Assembly: GCF_963082655.1 (NCBI RefSeq)
Contig: NC_081555.1
Coordinates: 183,293,424-183,357,423, forward strand
From: Stomoxys calcitrans
Taxonomy: Eukaryota; Arthropoda; Insecta; Diptera; Muscidae
Length of the DNA: 64,000 bases
Direction: 5' to 3'
Shown piece after piece: positions 30,761-42,260 of this stretch (position 1 is the stretch's first letter; each line of letters begins with the position of its first letter). Position numbers and translations under genes: made by a program. The notes under the pieces are model-generated. The model made no database searches. It had not been told where the DNA came from and saw only the letters and a program-made list of their open reading frames with translations.

Positions 30761-32984
30761 TCGATTATCCCATTAGCATTCTCTTAAGATTAGATACAAA
30801 CCATCGAATGTAAAAAAATCTCTCAATGTTATATTAACTTTATAGAGAATCCATCATTTCTCATTCGACTATTTTGTCACATATGTACATCTGTTTGGTG
30901 GTTGAGACTCCATATATAAGCTTAATTTGCTTTGACAAGCTACTTGATATAGGTCCTATCAGGAAGGTATCCATAATTTTATTCAGGAGGGGCTCACACA
31001 CTATTTTTTTTTAGATCCAAAAATTCTTCCGCTATAGTGAAATTGTTGAAGACAATGGGTGCAGGAACTGACCCATTAAAATGAATCGTAATAAATAGCA
31101 ATATTTGCATTTTGCATGCAAGACCACATAATCTAGATCCACATATGTTATCTTCCGGCCTCAGAGTCGTTTTTCAAGTCAATTTAATCTATCTATAAAA
31201 AAATATAAAAAATTATTAAACTAAGATAATGTTAAAAACATTTATAAATACCACGTTTGCAATCTACAATGACCTCCAAATTTTTGCGTTTGGAACTCAT
31301 CCAGTCTATTTGTTCACATCCTAATTTTTCCGCTATTCACTATATCAGCCTAACGTTTTTATCAATATTTTTTTGCTTTGAAATTATATGTCTCCGAAAA
31401 ATATAATGTATTTATTAACATTATATTTTTCGGAGACATATAAAAAATACTACACTTTCTATTTTTCTTGATATTTTTTATGATAGAATCGAGACTCATT
31501 GTTTATTCTTTTCGCATTACATATGTGTGAAAAGAAAGACAATATAATCTTGGCCAATACATAATTTATACTATTAAATGAGAATTTAATTTGTACAATT
31601 AATATGCTCAACGTATACCTTCTTTACCAATAACAGTGATATAAAAAATCCAATTTCTATCTGGAAAAAATATAATGCAATTAACACCTTCTTGGAAAGT
31701 TTTTTATAAGTCAAAACCATACTTAATCGGTCAAATTGAGGTTTATATTTTTTCCGTGTTCTTTTGCGCTCATTTTAATTTGCTATCAAACTAGCTTAAT
31801 GAATTCAACAGATTATTGTTTGTGTCAGTCGATTGGTTTTAAAGGACTTTTATTTACACAAAGCTTAAAATCAGTAAGCAACTATAATTGTTAAATATTT
31901 TAAAATAATGTTGATAAATTAAATGATGTCGCTAAGTTCTTCTTCGAACTCTATTTAAATCGATCGAAAACCCGTTTTTCATGAAAAGGATGACCGGTAA
32001 AAGTTGCATTCAACCATTGCGGCATATGCCTATAGTTTTCATTTAATAATTTCAATTAATAAATAATTTATATTCTCCTGAAAAATAACAATCTTCGAAA
32101 AGAAAATTATTTTCAAATATTCTCGAAAAGTAAATTCTATGCAAACTTTTTCACTCAGCCCAAAATGCCCACTTATTGATGTTAAATATCTAAACGTAAG
32201 AGTAATATAAAACTTGCTCTCATAAAAAAGTCTGCTGGCTAATAAGTTTTAACAAAAATCTTTCCTATTTTAACCCATTTCCTTACTTAGGGACTTTGGA
32301 CTTTTTTGTAAACATGAAATTTGACTCGTCAAATTTCATTAAAGTGTTTCATATATAACACTTAAGGAAAACATAATAAAAAGATTTTTTTTGGAAGAAA
32401 ATCAAAAAGTGAACATTAAAAAAAAAAAATATTTCAAAAAAAATATTTATTTAAAAATTATTTCAAGAGGGCCCAGGTCTAAAATTATTGCCGTTTAGAA
32501 AATATTTCTTTGAAATATTGTCTTTAAAAAATTTTATTGAGATTTTGAAAAAATATGCCTTTAGTGAATGTTTTCACCGAAAAGTAGTCTTTAGAAAACT
32601 TTTTTGTAATTTTATCTCTTGAAAAAATTTATAAAAATGTTGTCTTTACAATTTTTTTAATAAATCGTTCGCATTTATTTATATAAAAAATTTTAGGATG
32701 TATAAGTAATACAATAATGTAATACTGCTTCAGCGCCACTAACGCATTTTTGACGTTAGAGAATGGTACGCTGTAATTATATCTTTAGAACAACAAATTT
32801 CCTTAGTATTAGTGTTCGTGCCCGATAGATAGAAATATCGATCTGAGACCCTCCCAAATATATAAAGTACCGGTCAAAACATAAAACAAAGCTCTATAGT
32901 TTTTTGTTTATGTTTTTTATTTATCTTTATCTGTATTTATTATTGAAAAATACAAACTTAAGGTGCTTAGGTTTTGGCCGATAC
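30761..32984. other. Long AT-rich stretch, no gene seen
   Basis: Very AT-rich with many A and T runs and a strong 24-bp hairpin at 31385-31442. No protein family was recognised. TTTTAAAATATTT-like text at about 32380-32680 looks like an old, internally repeating A/T element. Confidence 0.35.
31385..31442. repeat. Perfect 24-bp inverted repeat with 10-nt loop
   Basis: 31385-31408 (TATATGTCTCCGAAAAATAT, then AATG) is the exact reverse complement of 31419-31442. The loop is TATTTATTAA. The perfect match in otherwise decayed sequence suggests recent origin or a structural role. Confidence 0.85.
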
Positions 32985-33600
32985 TGTATGTATATTGTTC
33001 GTCGTCTTGACATTCTGAGTCGATCTAGCCATGCCCGTCCGTCCGTCCAAGAAGTCAAATTAGGAGATCGGTTTATATGGGAGCTATATCAGGTTATAGA
33101 CAAATTTGGATCGTTCTCGGCACAGTGATTGGAAGTCATATCAATACACTATGTGCAAAAATGTAAGCCAGATCGGGCAAAAATTGCGGCTTGTAAGGGC
33201 TCAAGAAGTCAAATCCAGTGAGCGGTTTATATGGGAGCTATATCAGGCTATGGACCGTACATAGCAGTATTGTTGTAAATCGTTACAGAACACTGCATGC
33301 AAAATTTCATCTAAATCGGACAAAAATTGCGGCTCCCAGGGGCGTATTTGGCACAAATGTTGAAAATCATTACAGAACACTACATACAAAACTTCAGCCA
33401 AATCGGACAAAAATTGCGACTCCAAGAAGTCAAATCTGGAGATCGGTTCATATGGGAGATATATCCAAATCTGAACCAATATGGCCCATTTGCTATCCCC
33501 AACGACCTACATCAATAAGATGTATCTGCACAAAATTTCAAGCGGCTGGATTTACGGGTTCGACCGCTATCGTGATTTCGACAGACGGACGGACAGGATA
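32985..33600 (+). repeat. Type A repeat, internal and 3' part
   Basis: Units with ATCGGTTTATATGGGAGC and TCAAGAAGTCAAA are followed by GACAGACGGACGGACAGG. The head contains a reversed fragment (CGTCTTGACATTCTGAGTCG near 33003), so the copy is rearranged. The GGTGGAGGG tail is missing. Confidence 0.65.
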
Positions 33601-33739
33601 ATGTCCCAGTCTTCCAATTTAATTTTAGTTTAACACTTACAAAAAGTTGAACATTTTTTTTTAAGTTCCGATCATCTATTTTTGAACTCAAGAAATTCAT
33701 ATGGAAATGGCTATTTTACTTTTATTGAACTTAAACTCC

Positions 33740-33920
33740 CAAGTAGCAACAATTTCTAGCCTATTCTAAAGAAATTCGTTTAAGCAAAATGACTTACTCC
33801 ATCTGAGATGCAAGCTTAGTTTTATTGCACAAAAATTAGTTTTCTAACTCTTTAAGAATTTTTAACTACTAACCTGTGTTAAATACCTCCTAAGTACGAT
33901 AAGCATTTTCTGAGTGTAGA
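33740..33920 (+). repeat. Diverged relative of the AT-rich element hosting the nested stack
   Basis: AAGCAAAATGACTTACTCC, TTAGTTTTATTG and the edge TTTTCTGAGTGTA resemble the 7480-7567 plus 17562-17622 copy. Low similarity, so tentative. Confidence 0.4.
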
Positions 33921-33930
33921 GTTGAAGAGT

Positions 33931-34205
33931 GGTGGTCACCATTGCACGAAGGTTAGATAGTCCACTTTTGACGCCGACGCCTGGGAACAAATCCCGGCAT
34001 GAACATTAACAAATTTTTCAGCGATGGTTATACCCTTACTAATGCTGGCTACATTTGTGGTGTCGTCCTAACGCCGTCCGCATTAGGCTTTAAAAAAGGA
34101 GGCCCCTTATCATTGAGCTTGAAACTTTAATTCCACTGCACTCATTGATATGAAAGAAGTATCCCCTGCTCCTTAATGGAAGGTTCATGGCAAATTTAGT
34201 GGTAG
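33931..34205 (+). repeat. tRNA-derived SINE, forward copy
   Basis: The head GGTGGTCACCATTGCACGAA, GGTTAGATAG and the B-box-like GGAACAAATCCCGGC are followed by the family body: TTTTTCAGCGATGGTTATAC, AATGCTGGCTACATTTGTGG, GGAGGCCCCTTATCATTGAG and CACTGCACTCATTGATATGA. Decayed Pol III boxes. The only near-full forward copy in the window. Confidence 0.75.
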
Positions 34206-35536
34206 TAGTTGAATTAAATCAATCATTTTTCGCTTGATTGGAACCTCACATATGTTACGTCGTCAAGACATTGCTTGCAACAAACCGTATGAATGACTTG
34301 ACAATAAATTAATCAGAATTTTTTATTCCATTCTCATTGCATGCATTTATTGAATAACAAAGTGCCCACTGTGTGAACATTCAATTTAAAACAAAAATCT
34401 ATTTACAATAGCGAACTCGAACCGGTCGCACGTGTACTCGTACCTGTGCATTGCTATTGGCATAAGGGTTATACTCATATGGCGTTCCTACCAAAAAAAA
34501 AAAAAAAAAAGACAACAAAGTTTATTATCAGTGTTCATAATGTGGGCTGGATTCTTTGTAGTTTCATAGATACTATGCGGAACGCTGCGAAAAGCCTTTG
34601 CTAATATTGAACTTAGCGACATTGCTGGCCCCGGACAGAGGAGACCATCCATATATGCCTCGCTAATCTAATTTATGTCAATATTTTTGCTTCCCCACCT
34701 TCCAACTACAAAGAAACATGCATTAACATTTACGCTTACACTCGAGACGAAATATTCGAATAGGGAAACATTTATCATCCAAGATAAGACTGAATGTTGA
34801 CTTTGGCCTTTTACGCTGCAGTAACAATTGCATCAACATTTTTCTCGAGTCTATAAACGCTCTTAAAATTGTACTACGACTATGATTTGTGCTTTCGTAT
34901 TTTTACTACCTACCGCACAATGAATTCGTTTGATTTCTAATTGAACTCTATTACGAAACTCAAATATTTGCTCATCTTGGTTCCTTATCGCCTATTTGTT
35001 TGGTTTGGCTTATTCCAGTTTCGTATTGCAGTTAATTATATTTTTTTCTTTTTGCTTTCAATAGCCGCCTGTGATGGCCGGCCGATCTTAACAGAGGCCG
35101 TGATTACCTGTTCGCAAGACATCACGTGCATGGGTTTTAAGTAACAAAGTATTGCCTTGAAGTTCATAAATTTCGAGAGTGCGATAAAATTGGCAATTGT
35201 GGCCAATGAAGAATAGTTTCGTAGCACCTCGAATGCTGGTGACGATCACAATTATTAACATATTTATATCGTTCTCATAAATAAACAAAAACAAGATAAA
35301 ACAAAGAACCGATTTGGTAATAAAGTGAAGGCGAGTAGAGTTTAGCGCTGCACAAATAAAAAATAAACTAGCAAATATAGCATTCCAAAAGTGACACATG
35401 GCCCAAAATACTCTAAAATATGATATTTTTATTAGTGCTTCAATTCGCTTGCCTTATAAAAGCGAATTGAATTCCATTTTTAAATTATTTTTTTTTATTA
35501 TAGGTTATTATGAATTTAAAGTGGATTTCTTGTGTG
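34206..35536. other. AT-rich stretch, no gene confirmed
   Basis: Contains an A-run (about 34493-34510). A strong acceptor-like pyrimidine tract TTTTTTTCTTTTTGCTTTC ends in AATAG near 35064, before a short GC-richer open segment (35065-35142). That segment does not resemble SLC16 sequence. Confidence 0.35.
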
Positions 35537-36546
35537 TTTTTATACCCACCACCGAAGGATGGGGGCATATTCATTTTATCACTCCGTTTGTCATTCACAT
35601 CGAAATAGCCATTTCCGACCCTATAAAGCATATATATTCTTGATTAGCGTAAAAATCTAAGACCATCTAGCCATGTCCGTCCGTCTGTCTGTTGAAATCA
35701 CGCTACAGTCTTTAAGAATAGAGATATTGAGCTGAAAATTTGCACAGATTCTTTTTTTTTTTGTTAAGCAGGTTAACTTCGAAGATGGGCTATATCGGAC
35801 TATATATTGATATAGGCCCAATATAGACCTATCCGCCGATTTAGGATCTTAGGCCCATAAAAGTCACATATATATCCGATTTTGCTGAAATTTGGGACAG
35901 TGAATTATGTTAGGCCCCTCGACATCCTTCTTCAATTTGGCCCAGATCGGTACAGATTTGGATATAGCTGCCATATAGACCGATCCCTCGATTTGAGTTT
36001 TTGGGCCCATAAAAAGCGCATTCATTATCCGATGTCGCCGAAATTTGGGACAGCGAATTAGGTTAAGCCCATCGACATACTTCTGCAATATGGCACAGAT
36101 TGGTCCAGATATTGATCGATATCTCGATTTAAGGTTTTGGGCCCATAAAAGGCGCATTTATTGTCCGACGTCGCCGAAATTTGGGACAGTGAGTTGTGTT
36201 GGGCCCTTCGACATTCTTCTTCAGTTTGGCTCAGATCGGCCCAGATTTGGATATAGCTGCCATATAGACCGATATCTCGATTTTAGGGTCTTGGCCCCAT
36301 AAAAAGCGCATTGGTTTATTTTTAGATATAGCTACTTAAAAGACCGATATTTTTTTAATACGCAATTGAGCAATGACTTGTACTTATAAGTATTTGGTCC
36401 AAATCGGAACATATTTCGATATAGCTGCTACGGGGCATAAGGTAAGCATTTTTCACCGGATTTTGACGAAAGTTGGTTTACATATCCCACCCGAGGTGGT
36501 GGGTATCCAAAGTTTGGCCCGGCCGAACTAAACGCCTTTTTACTTG
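35537..36546 (-). repeat. Full-length type B repeat, reverse
   Basis: From left: TTTTTATACCCACCACCGAA, GTCCGTCCGTCTGTCTG and units with GGATATAGCTGCCATATAG. On the right come CCCGAGGTGGTGGGTA, TTTGGCCCGGCCGAA and TTTTTACTTG. Head and tail are both present, so this is a good reference copy for the type B family. Confidence 0.8.
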
Positions 36547-37147
36547 CCCATCCCCATGTACATATATGAATGTGTATTCATACATTAGAATTTGTTTAAA
36601 CAATATTTGATATTGAAACGAAAACAATATTTGCAAATGTCGAGATCAGGCCTTAAAAAAAGAATCAAAACAATAAACAAAACACTTTCATCAAGTAAAT
36701 ATTTTTATAGTATAGGGGGGTGGCCTAATTAAATGTTTTTGTGTTCAAAATACAAAGTCCATTTTCCCCAAAAAATATATATATTTTTTATATATGTACA
36801 TATATGTTATTCCCAGTCAGACAAAACTAAACATATTTTATTGTGATTTAAGATGATAGGTAGATGTCAAATCTTTTGTGCCAACCTATCTCAAAACTAT
36901 GAATCAGCATTACACAGAAAAAATAAACGTCTAAAACGAATTGATCCAATTAATTTTTTTTATCGAAACAATGCGCAATTAATTGATTCAAAAAAAAAAA
37001 CGCGATTGAAAATTTTCGAGTTTTTCAATCCATCCAAAAACACTGCTATTTGCTAAAATGTGTTTGTTAAAGAAATGTGTCTCCAAACAATTGAAAATTT
37101 GAGAAATCTTCAAGTAAGAACCATTTTTTGTAAGTTATGGCCTAAAA

Positions 37148-37261
37148 CCCCGTTTACACTGCTCTTTAAATCCGGATTTAATGGCCCGATCATCTGTTTT
37201 CCCTTTATAAAATCAGCTGACGGGAGCCTTAAACCCGGATTTAATGAGCAGTGTAAACGGG
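37148..37261. mobile_element. 114-bp miniature palindromic element
   Basis: CCCGTTTACACTGCTC (37148-37163) is an exact inverse of GAGCAGTGTAAACGGG (37246-37261). Each arm continues into TTAAATCCGGATTTAA or TTAAACCCGGATTTAA, themselves palindromic or nearly so. It is probably a MITE. The target duplication is unclear, because flanks are AAAA on one side and TTTA on the other. Confidence 0.6.
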
Positions 37262-37347
37262 TTTAACACATTCTTTATTTTAATTTAAATATTTAAATAC
37301 ACTTGTGCAAATATTTACTTAAATATATTCGATACTAAATATTCCAA

Positions 37348-37630
37348 GAATATTCAATTAAGGAACAGGGTATTCTGCTCTCATATTAATAAGTGCGGTT
37401 CGATTAAAGTTCAAGCTCAAAGATAAAGGGCCTCCTTTTTTATGCCGATTCCGAACGGAGTGCCGCACACACTTAGTAAACAAGTTTAAATATGGCAAGG
37501 TACCTGACAAATGTAACCAGCATTGGTAAGAGGATAACAACCGCTGAAAAAATTTTTAATGTTCATGTCGGGATTTGATTTAGGGATTTGAATCAGGCTT
37601 TTGGTGTCATAGGCGAAATTTTTTTTATGT
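37348..37630 (-). repeat. tRNA-derived SINE, truncated copy 1
   Basis: Reverse copy with the family body (TGAGAGCAG, CCCTTTATCTTTGAGC and the poly-purine block GGAGGCCC when read on the minus strand). It ends at GGGATTTGAATCAGG, a decayed B box, and the A-box head is missing. It is almost identical to the block at 40220-40509. Confidence 0.75.
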
Positions 37631-37664
37631 ACCAAAAAATATTTGCACACTCAGAAAAAGGGTG

Positions 37665-38075
37665 CGCATAAAATAAAGTAAAACTCTTAGTGGCAAATAG
37701 TTCATAAACTTGGGTTTGGGAAGTCATTTTATTTAACCAAGTTTCTTCTCAACAAGTTAAATATTCCTATAGCAAACAAATCTTTTTTATTTACCCAATA
37801 TAAACATGATGTTATATTCTTCAATTTGTATACATATTCGTTCAAAATAGTTTATGAATTTCCCTAATTTGAGTATTATTGAATAAATTTAATTAGTTAC
37901 AAGTTTTAACTAAATTTTTCTTTAAAATATATTTAGGCTGACAGATTTGTAACAGAGATGATTAAATCCATTAACTTCTAAGCAATACCAAGCCTAGACT
38001 AATTATAAAGGTGCTTTTTAAACACGTTGTTTGTCTGTCATACCTTAACCACATGATTAAAAACTTAGAATATTA
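37665..38075 (-). mobile_element. Second copy of the AT-rich element, inverse
   Basis: Edge CACTCAGAAAAAGGG, then TTAGTGGCAAATAGTTCATA, GGGAAGTCATTTTATTTAAC, TTACCCAATATAAACAT and AAGGTGCTTTTTAAAC. This is the inverse of the element at 7190-7567 plus 17562-17622, uninterrupted here. It is the internal control for the nested insertion. Confidence 0.65.
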
Positions 38076-39308
38076 CAATTGTATTGTTTGAAGGTTTGAT
38101 TTGTGACGTCACTTTGTATAGGATAAATAGATCTATGTTAGAAACCACAAAAAAATGTCCTTAGAAACATTTACAGGTTTATTATTGACACAAATTCTTA
38201 TTTTAAAAGGTAAATCCGCCTTTTACATTTGCCTCTATTTACCTGGACTGTACAGTTAAGCATCATATGCTGGGTCATTAACTATTCAGGGCATGTGGCG
38301 CCGTCGAAATGACGTTAGCAACACACACTGTTAACAAGAGAAAACCATGCAAACCTTTCCCGTGCTATACAAACAGTATTACTACGCTCAGTCTGATTAT
38401 ACGCATTTTCCAAGAAAAGTCGTAGACGGTAACAAGAAAAAAATGAAAAAGTGCAAAAAGATGAAATAAAATTATCAAGGTAAATTTGGTGAGTCGCGAT
38501 ATCCATCTCTTCTTTCTTTTCAAATAATGTTTTCTATCTCGTTTCTCATCTCAGAATATAATTACAGGAAGTAATTTAATATGCTGCAGTGGTATAGCAG
38601 TAATTAGTTCTCATCGCTTCTTCACAGAATAGGCCGAAAATACAGCGTTAAACGGCCTGCAATTTGGGTAAGCATTAGCAATTAAAAAACCCAAAAATGA
38701 TTATGTTGTTTTACAGAACTTTATTTTTCATTGATTGCAGGAACTTTTAAAATTGAAATGCGATCTACAATGTATACAGCGATGGAATATTTTAACGCTA
38801 ATGACTTCACCAATGATTTATACTACTAATTACTGACGGACGTACACTTTTGATGGTAAGTATTAGATTGAAAATAAAACTAAGTATCTATACTGAACAC
38901 TTCATTTCTTTTTCAACAGTGTATACTAAACTATAAATATTGTGTAACGGGAAAATATGGTGCTAACTCCTTTGCGACATATTTGGCGTGGTGTTCATAG
39001 ATATCACGTGAAGCTTAGCTATGGACATGTCCGTGAAGATAAAGTTAACTTTAACTAGTAGAGACACAAACCAATTAAATTTTCAGCGTAATGTTAACAC
39101 GTTAACAAAGCTCTGTTGTACAGTTAACAGCAAATATTTATTAATAAAAAAACGATTTTACCTCCAAATTCCACAAAAAAAAACAACAATAAAAAACCAA
39201 AATATATCACAAACGCTTAAAATTTCCCAAAATTTTAAAATTACATAAATATTTATCATTATCACATACATAAAACAACTTTTCTCACGAGTGTTATTCT
39301 AGATAAAG
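38076..39308. other. AT-rich stretch, no gene seen
   Basis: No recognisable coding sequence. The open frame 39021-39248 is low-complexity and asparagine/lysine-rich. Confidence 0.35.
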
Positions 39309-39615
39309 ATGAGCCCACTGTGACGGACTGAAAAATAGTGCGTCAATCACCGCTTGGGGATTTATTACATGGACCAAGGGCTTTCCAAAAATGCGTTTAC
39401 CGACACCCTAGGTATTGAAGAAAAAAAGATATTGGCCATTTTCGATTGTATTGGCCATATCAGAGCAGTTTCACTTTAGAAAAAGATGGGCCCACTGCGG
39501 AGGACTGAAAAATAGTGCGTCAATCACCGCTTGGGGATTTATTATATGGACCAAGGGTTTTCCAAAAAAGACTTAATCGACACCCTAAATATTGAAGAAA
39601 AAAATAATGGCCATT
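39309..39615. repeat. Two tandem units of 176 bp
   Basis: GATGAGCCCACTG at 39309 and GATGGGCCCACTG at 39485 start two units. They share GACTGAAAAATAGTGCGTCA, ATCACCGCTTGGGGATTTAT and GACACCCTA...ATTGAAGAAAAAAA. The second unit is slightly shorter at its end. Confidence 0.75.
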
Positions 39616-40148
39616 TCGAATAAATATAACATCTACAATTTAACTGGCTTAAACTGAAAGGAATAGAAGCCGAAATTTTGCCAGAATTTTGTTCAAATGT
39701 ATAACCACACAGTAAAAATTTCGAATATTTTATTCCAACAAATGTGTTGACTTCAGTTCAAAATATTTTTCACGATTGTTCATCATATGCACTGAATAAA
39801 GAATAATTTCTTTCCATTTATTTAACGTTGAACCATAATCTTCATTAACTAAAAACGAATAGAAATGTCTTTAGCGCTGTATGAAGTTCAACTTTATTAG
39901 AAAGTAGTTTATTTTAACTCGACCATTGGGTCACTTTTTTTTGAGTGCGTGACAAAGTATCTCAAACAATAAACAGAGTAGTCTATTAACTTTTGTTCAT
40001 AGCTCAAATTTTATTCAGTACTTCTCAAATACAAATGTTGTCTTGTCCATTTTAGCTTTGTTTATTTATGTATAATCAACTCGGAGGAATCGTTCTAAAA
40101 GAGTTCACAAATGTTGAAAATTGCTCTATAACTTTCGAAAGCATTTTA

Positions 40149-40590
40149 ATCAGCAGGCGTTTTAGAAAAACGGACAAATCAATTCTATAAATGGTGAAGT
40201 GTCTCCATATTGTACAAGAAGAATATTCAATTAAGGAACAGGGTATTCTGCTCTCATATTAATAAGTGCGGTTCGATTAAAGTTCAAGCTCAAAGATAAA
40301 GGGCCTCCTTTTTTATGCCGATTCCGAACGGAGTGCCGCACACACTTAGTAAACAAGTTTAAACATGGCAAGGTACCTGACAAATGTAACCAGCATTGGT
40401 AAGAGGATAACAACCGCTGAAAAAATTTTTAATGTTCATGTCGGGATTTGATTTAGGGATTTGAATCAGGCTTTTGGTGTCATAGGCGAAATTTTTTTTA
40501 TGTACCAAATCATAAAAAATCAGCAGGCGTTTTAGAAAAACGGACAAATCAATTCTATAAATGGTGAAGTGTCTCCATATTGTACAAGTG
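40149..40590 (-). repeat. Copied SINE block (copy 2) between 70-bp direct repeats
   Basis: A block at 40220-40509 nearly identical to 37348-37630 (one visible substitution, C against T, near 40364) is flanked by two copies of a sequence of about 70 bp. That sequence begins AATCAGCAGGCGTTTTAGAA and ends CCATATTGTACAAG (40149-40219 and 40518-40589). A few filler bases (TCATAAA) lie at the right junction. The block includes non-SINE edge sequence shared with copy 1, so it was copied as DNA rather than retrotransposed. Confidence 0.8.
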
Positions 40591-40825
40591 TGTCTACAAT
40601 GTTCTCCATAAATGATTTTAGAAACATTGTAACAATGTTGACCAACGTCATATGGGCTTAATCCTTTCCATCGCATACAAAACATTCTCCACCGCATTGT
40701 GGAGATTGAGATCTTTTTTTGAGCTTTTAGCAAATTAAAATATATTACACAAATGTCCGCCAAAAAATACCAAAACCCAAAACTTTACAAAAACACCGGA
40801 AATCAGTAAAATTCAAAACACGTTT

Positions 40826-41330
40826 TAGCTATATCAGGTTATATGACGATTTTGACCATATTTGGCAGGCACTTGAAAGTCATTACCAGAGATGATCAGT
40901 ATGACGATTTTTTAAGGTTTGCGACTATAAAAAAGTTGTAAACTTCATATACTTGTATGGAACGTATAACAAGTTGTAAACGTCATCAACCTAAAAAGCT
41001 ATGCTACTTGTTTAGCTTCGACATCATATCATTGTTGTAGATTTATTGTTGTTGCTATAGCGCCTATCTTTTTATAATCAGCGCTCCGCCTGATGACGTT
41101 TTCGACGTATAGATTATGCATCGGAAATATATGCGTCAGAGTTTCTAACAGGCCATCTCCGGCCATAACAGAGGTCATTGTTGAAAATGTTCAAAAAGTC
41201 TAATCGGCAGATCGTTTTATAAGGGAACTATATTTGGTTATAGACCTTTTTGGTATATTTTGTACATGTTATATATTAAGCTCGGATATACTTCTGTGCA
41301 AATTTTAGAGCACGAGCTTAGCTCTATAAA
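40826..41330 (+). repeat. Scattered type A repeat units
   Basis: AGCTATATCAGGTTATATGA (about 40828) and GTCTAATCGGCAGATCGTTT (about 41199) are isolated unit fragments separated by about 270 bp of unrelated sequence. Confidence 0.5.
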
Positions 41331-41490
41331 TGTTGGGCCAACGATTGTGTGAAGAGGCTACACTGTGCGGAGTGCCACATAGCGACACTACTTCGTAGAC
41401 ATGTTATTGCTTGGCTAAATAACACATAACTATCGCCAGCATTAAGTATGGCATAACCACTGCAAAATTCTTTGCTGACATTCTCGACGG
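41331..41490 (-). repeat. Degenerate SINE, reverse
   Basis: GTGCGGAGTGCCACATAGCG, CATAACTATCGCCAGCATTA and ATAACCACTGCAAAATTC follow the order of the SINE body seen at 56838-57120, strongly decayed. Confidence 0.5.
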
Positions 41491-42260
41491 GAGAAAATTC
41501 TTAAGAATCAATTTGTGTTGCCTTGTTGGTTTGTGTGTTCCGTATAGAATCAAAAAGGGCTGAACCGATTTCCGTGAAACTTTCGCAAATGGTGGCGTTT
41601 CCATGTTAAAAACAAAATACTTCGTATTATGATATCTGATGGGGCCGGACCTTCCCCGTTATCCTAATTTAATTTTCAAGGCGATTGAAGCGATTTTTTT
41701 GCACTCGTATAGTAACTTATAAACAAAACTTTATTAATCAAGTTTGGGGTGAGATATCTGGGGGGCCGACACCAACAACCAAAACCAACCAAAGGCATAT
41801 ATGGACCAATCATGACAATAGGCATGACATGACATAAGGGATTAAAATGAAAGATATTTATGAGTAGAGCACAAATCTGACACCTGTTTTAGGCGAGGGG
41901 CCTGGTTAACCACCTACCCCCAAACCGGATATATTTATCAACCATGGCAGTATGGGGCTCATGTGAAATATATTTGGAAGTTGGAAAAAATCTGGAACCC
42001 AAAGAGCATGAGGCCACTCCACCCCCAAGAGCGAGTATGTAGAATATACGAGGGGTAGCAAGCGGTCCCACTTCAGCAAGATATAAATCTTAAAAAAGGT
42101 CTATTTAAATATAAAATCAAGAGTGCAATCACATTTCACCACAAAATGACCATCAAGAAATTGAGCTGCTATATGGAACAGAAGCAAAAAATATTCGGAT
42201 ATTCGAATAAAATGCTCCGCAAATCGGTGTCCTATGACCCACGAGCCGTATGAGCTACAC
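41491..42260. repeat. Remnant of an internally repetitive element
   Basis: Imperfectly repeated phrases: GAGTAGAGCACAAATCTGAC, CCACCTACCCCCAAACCGGA, TATATTTATCAACCATGGCA and GGGGCTCATGTGAAATATAT. This style of text is common in muscid repeat elements. There is no ORF of note; the small frame at 41889-42071 is part of it. Confidence 0.45.
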
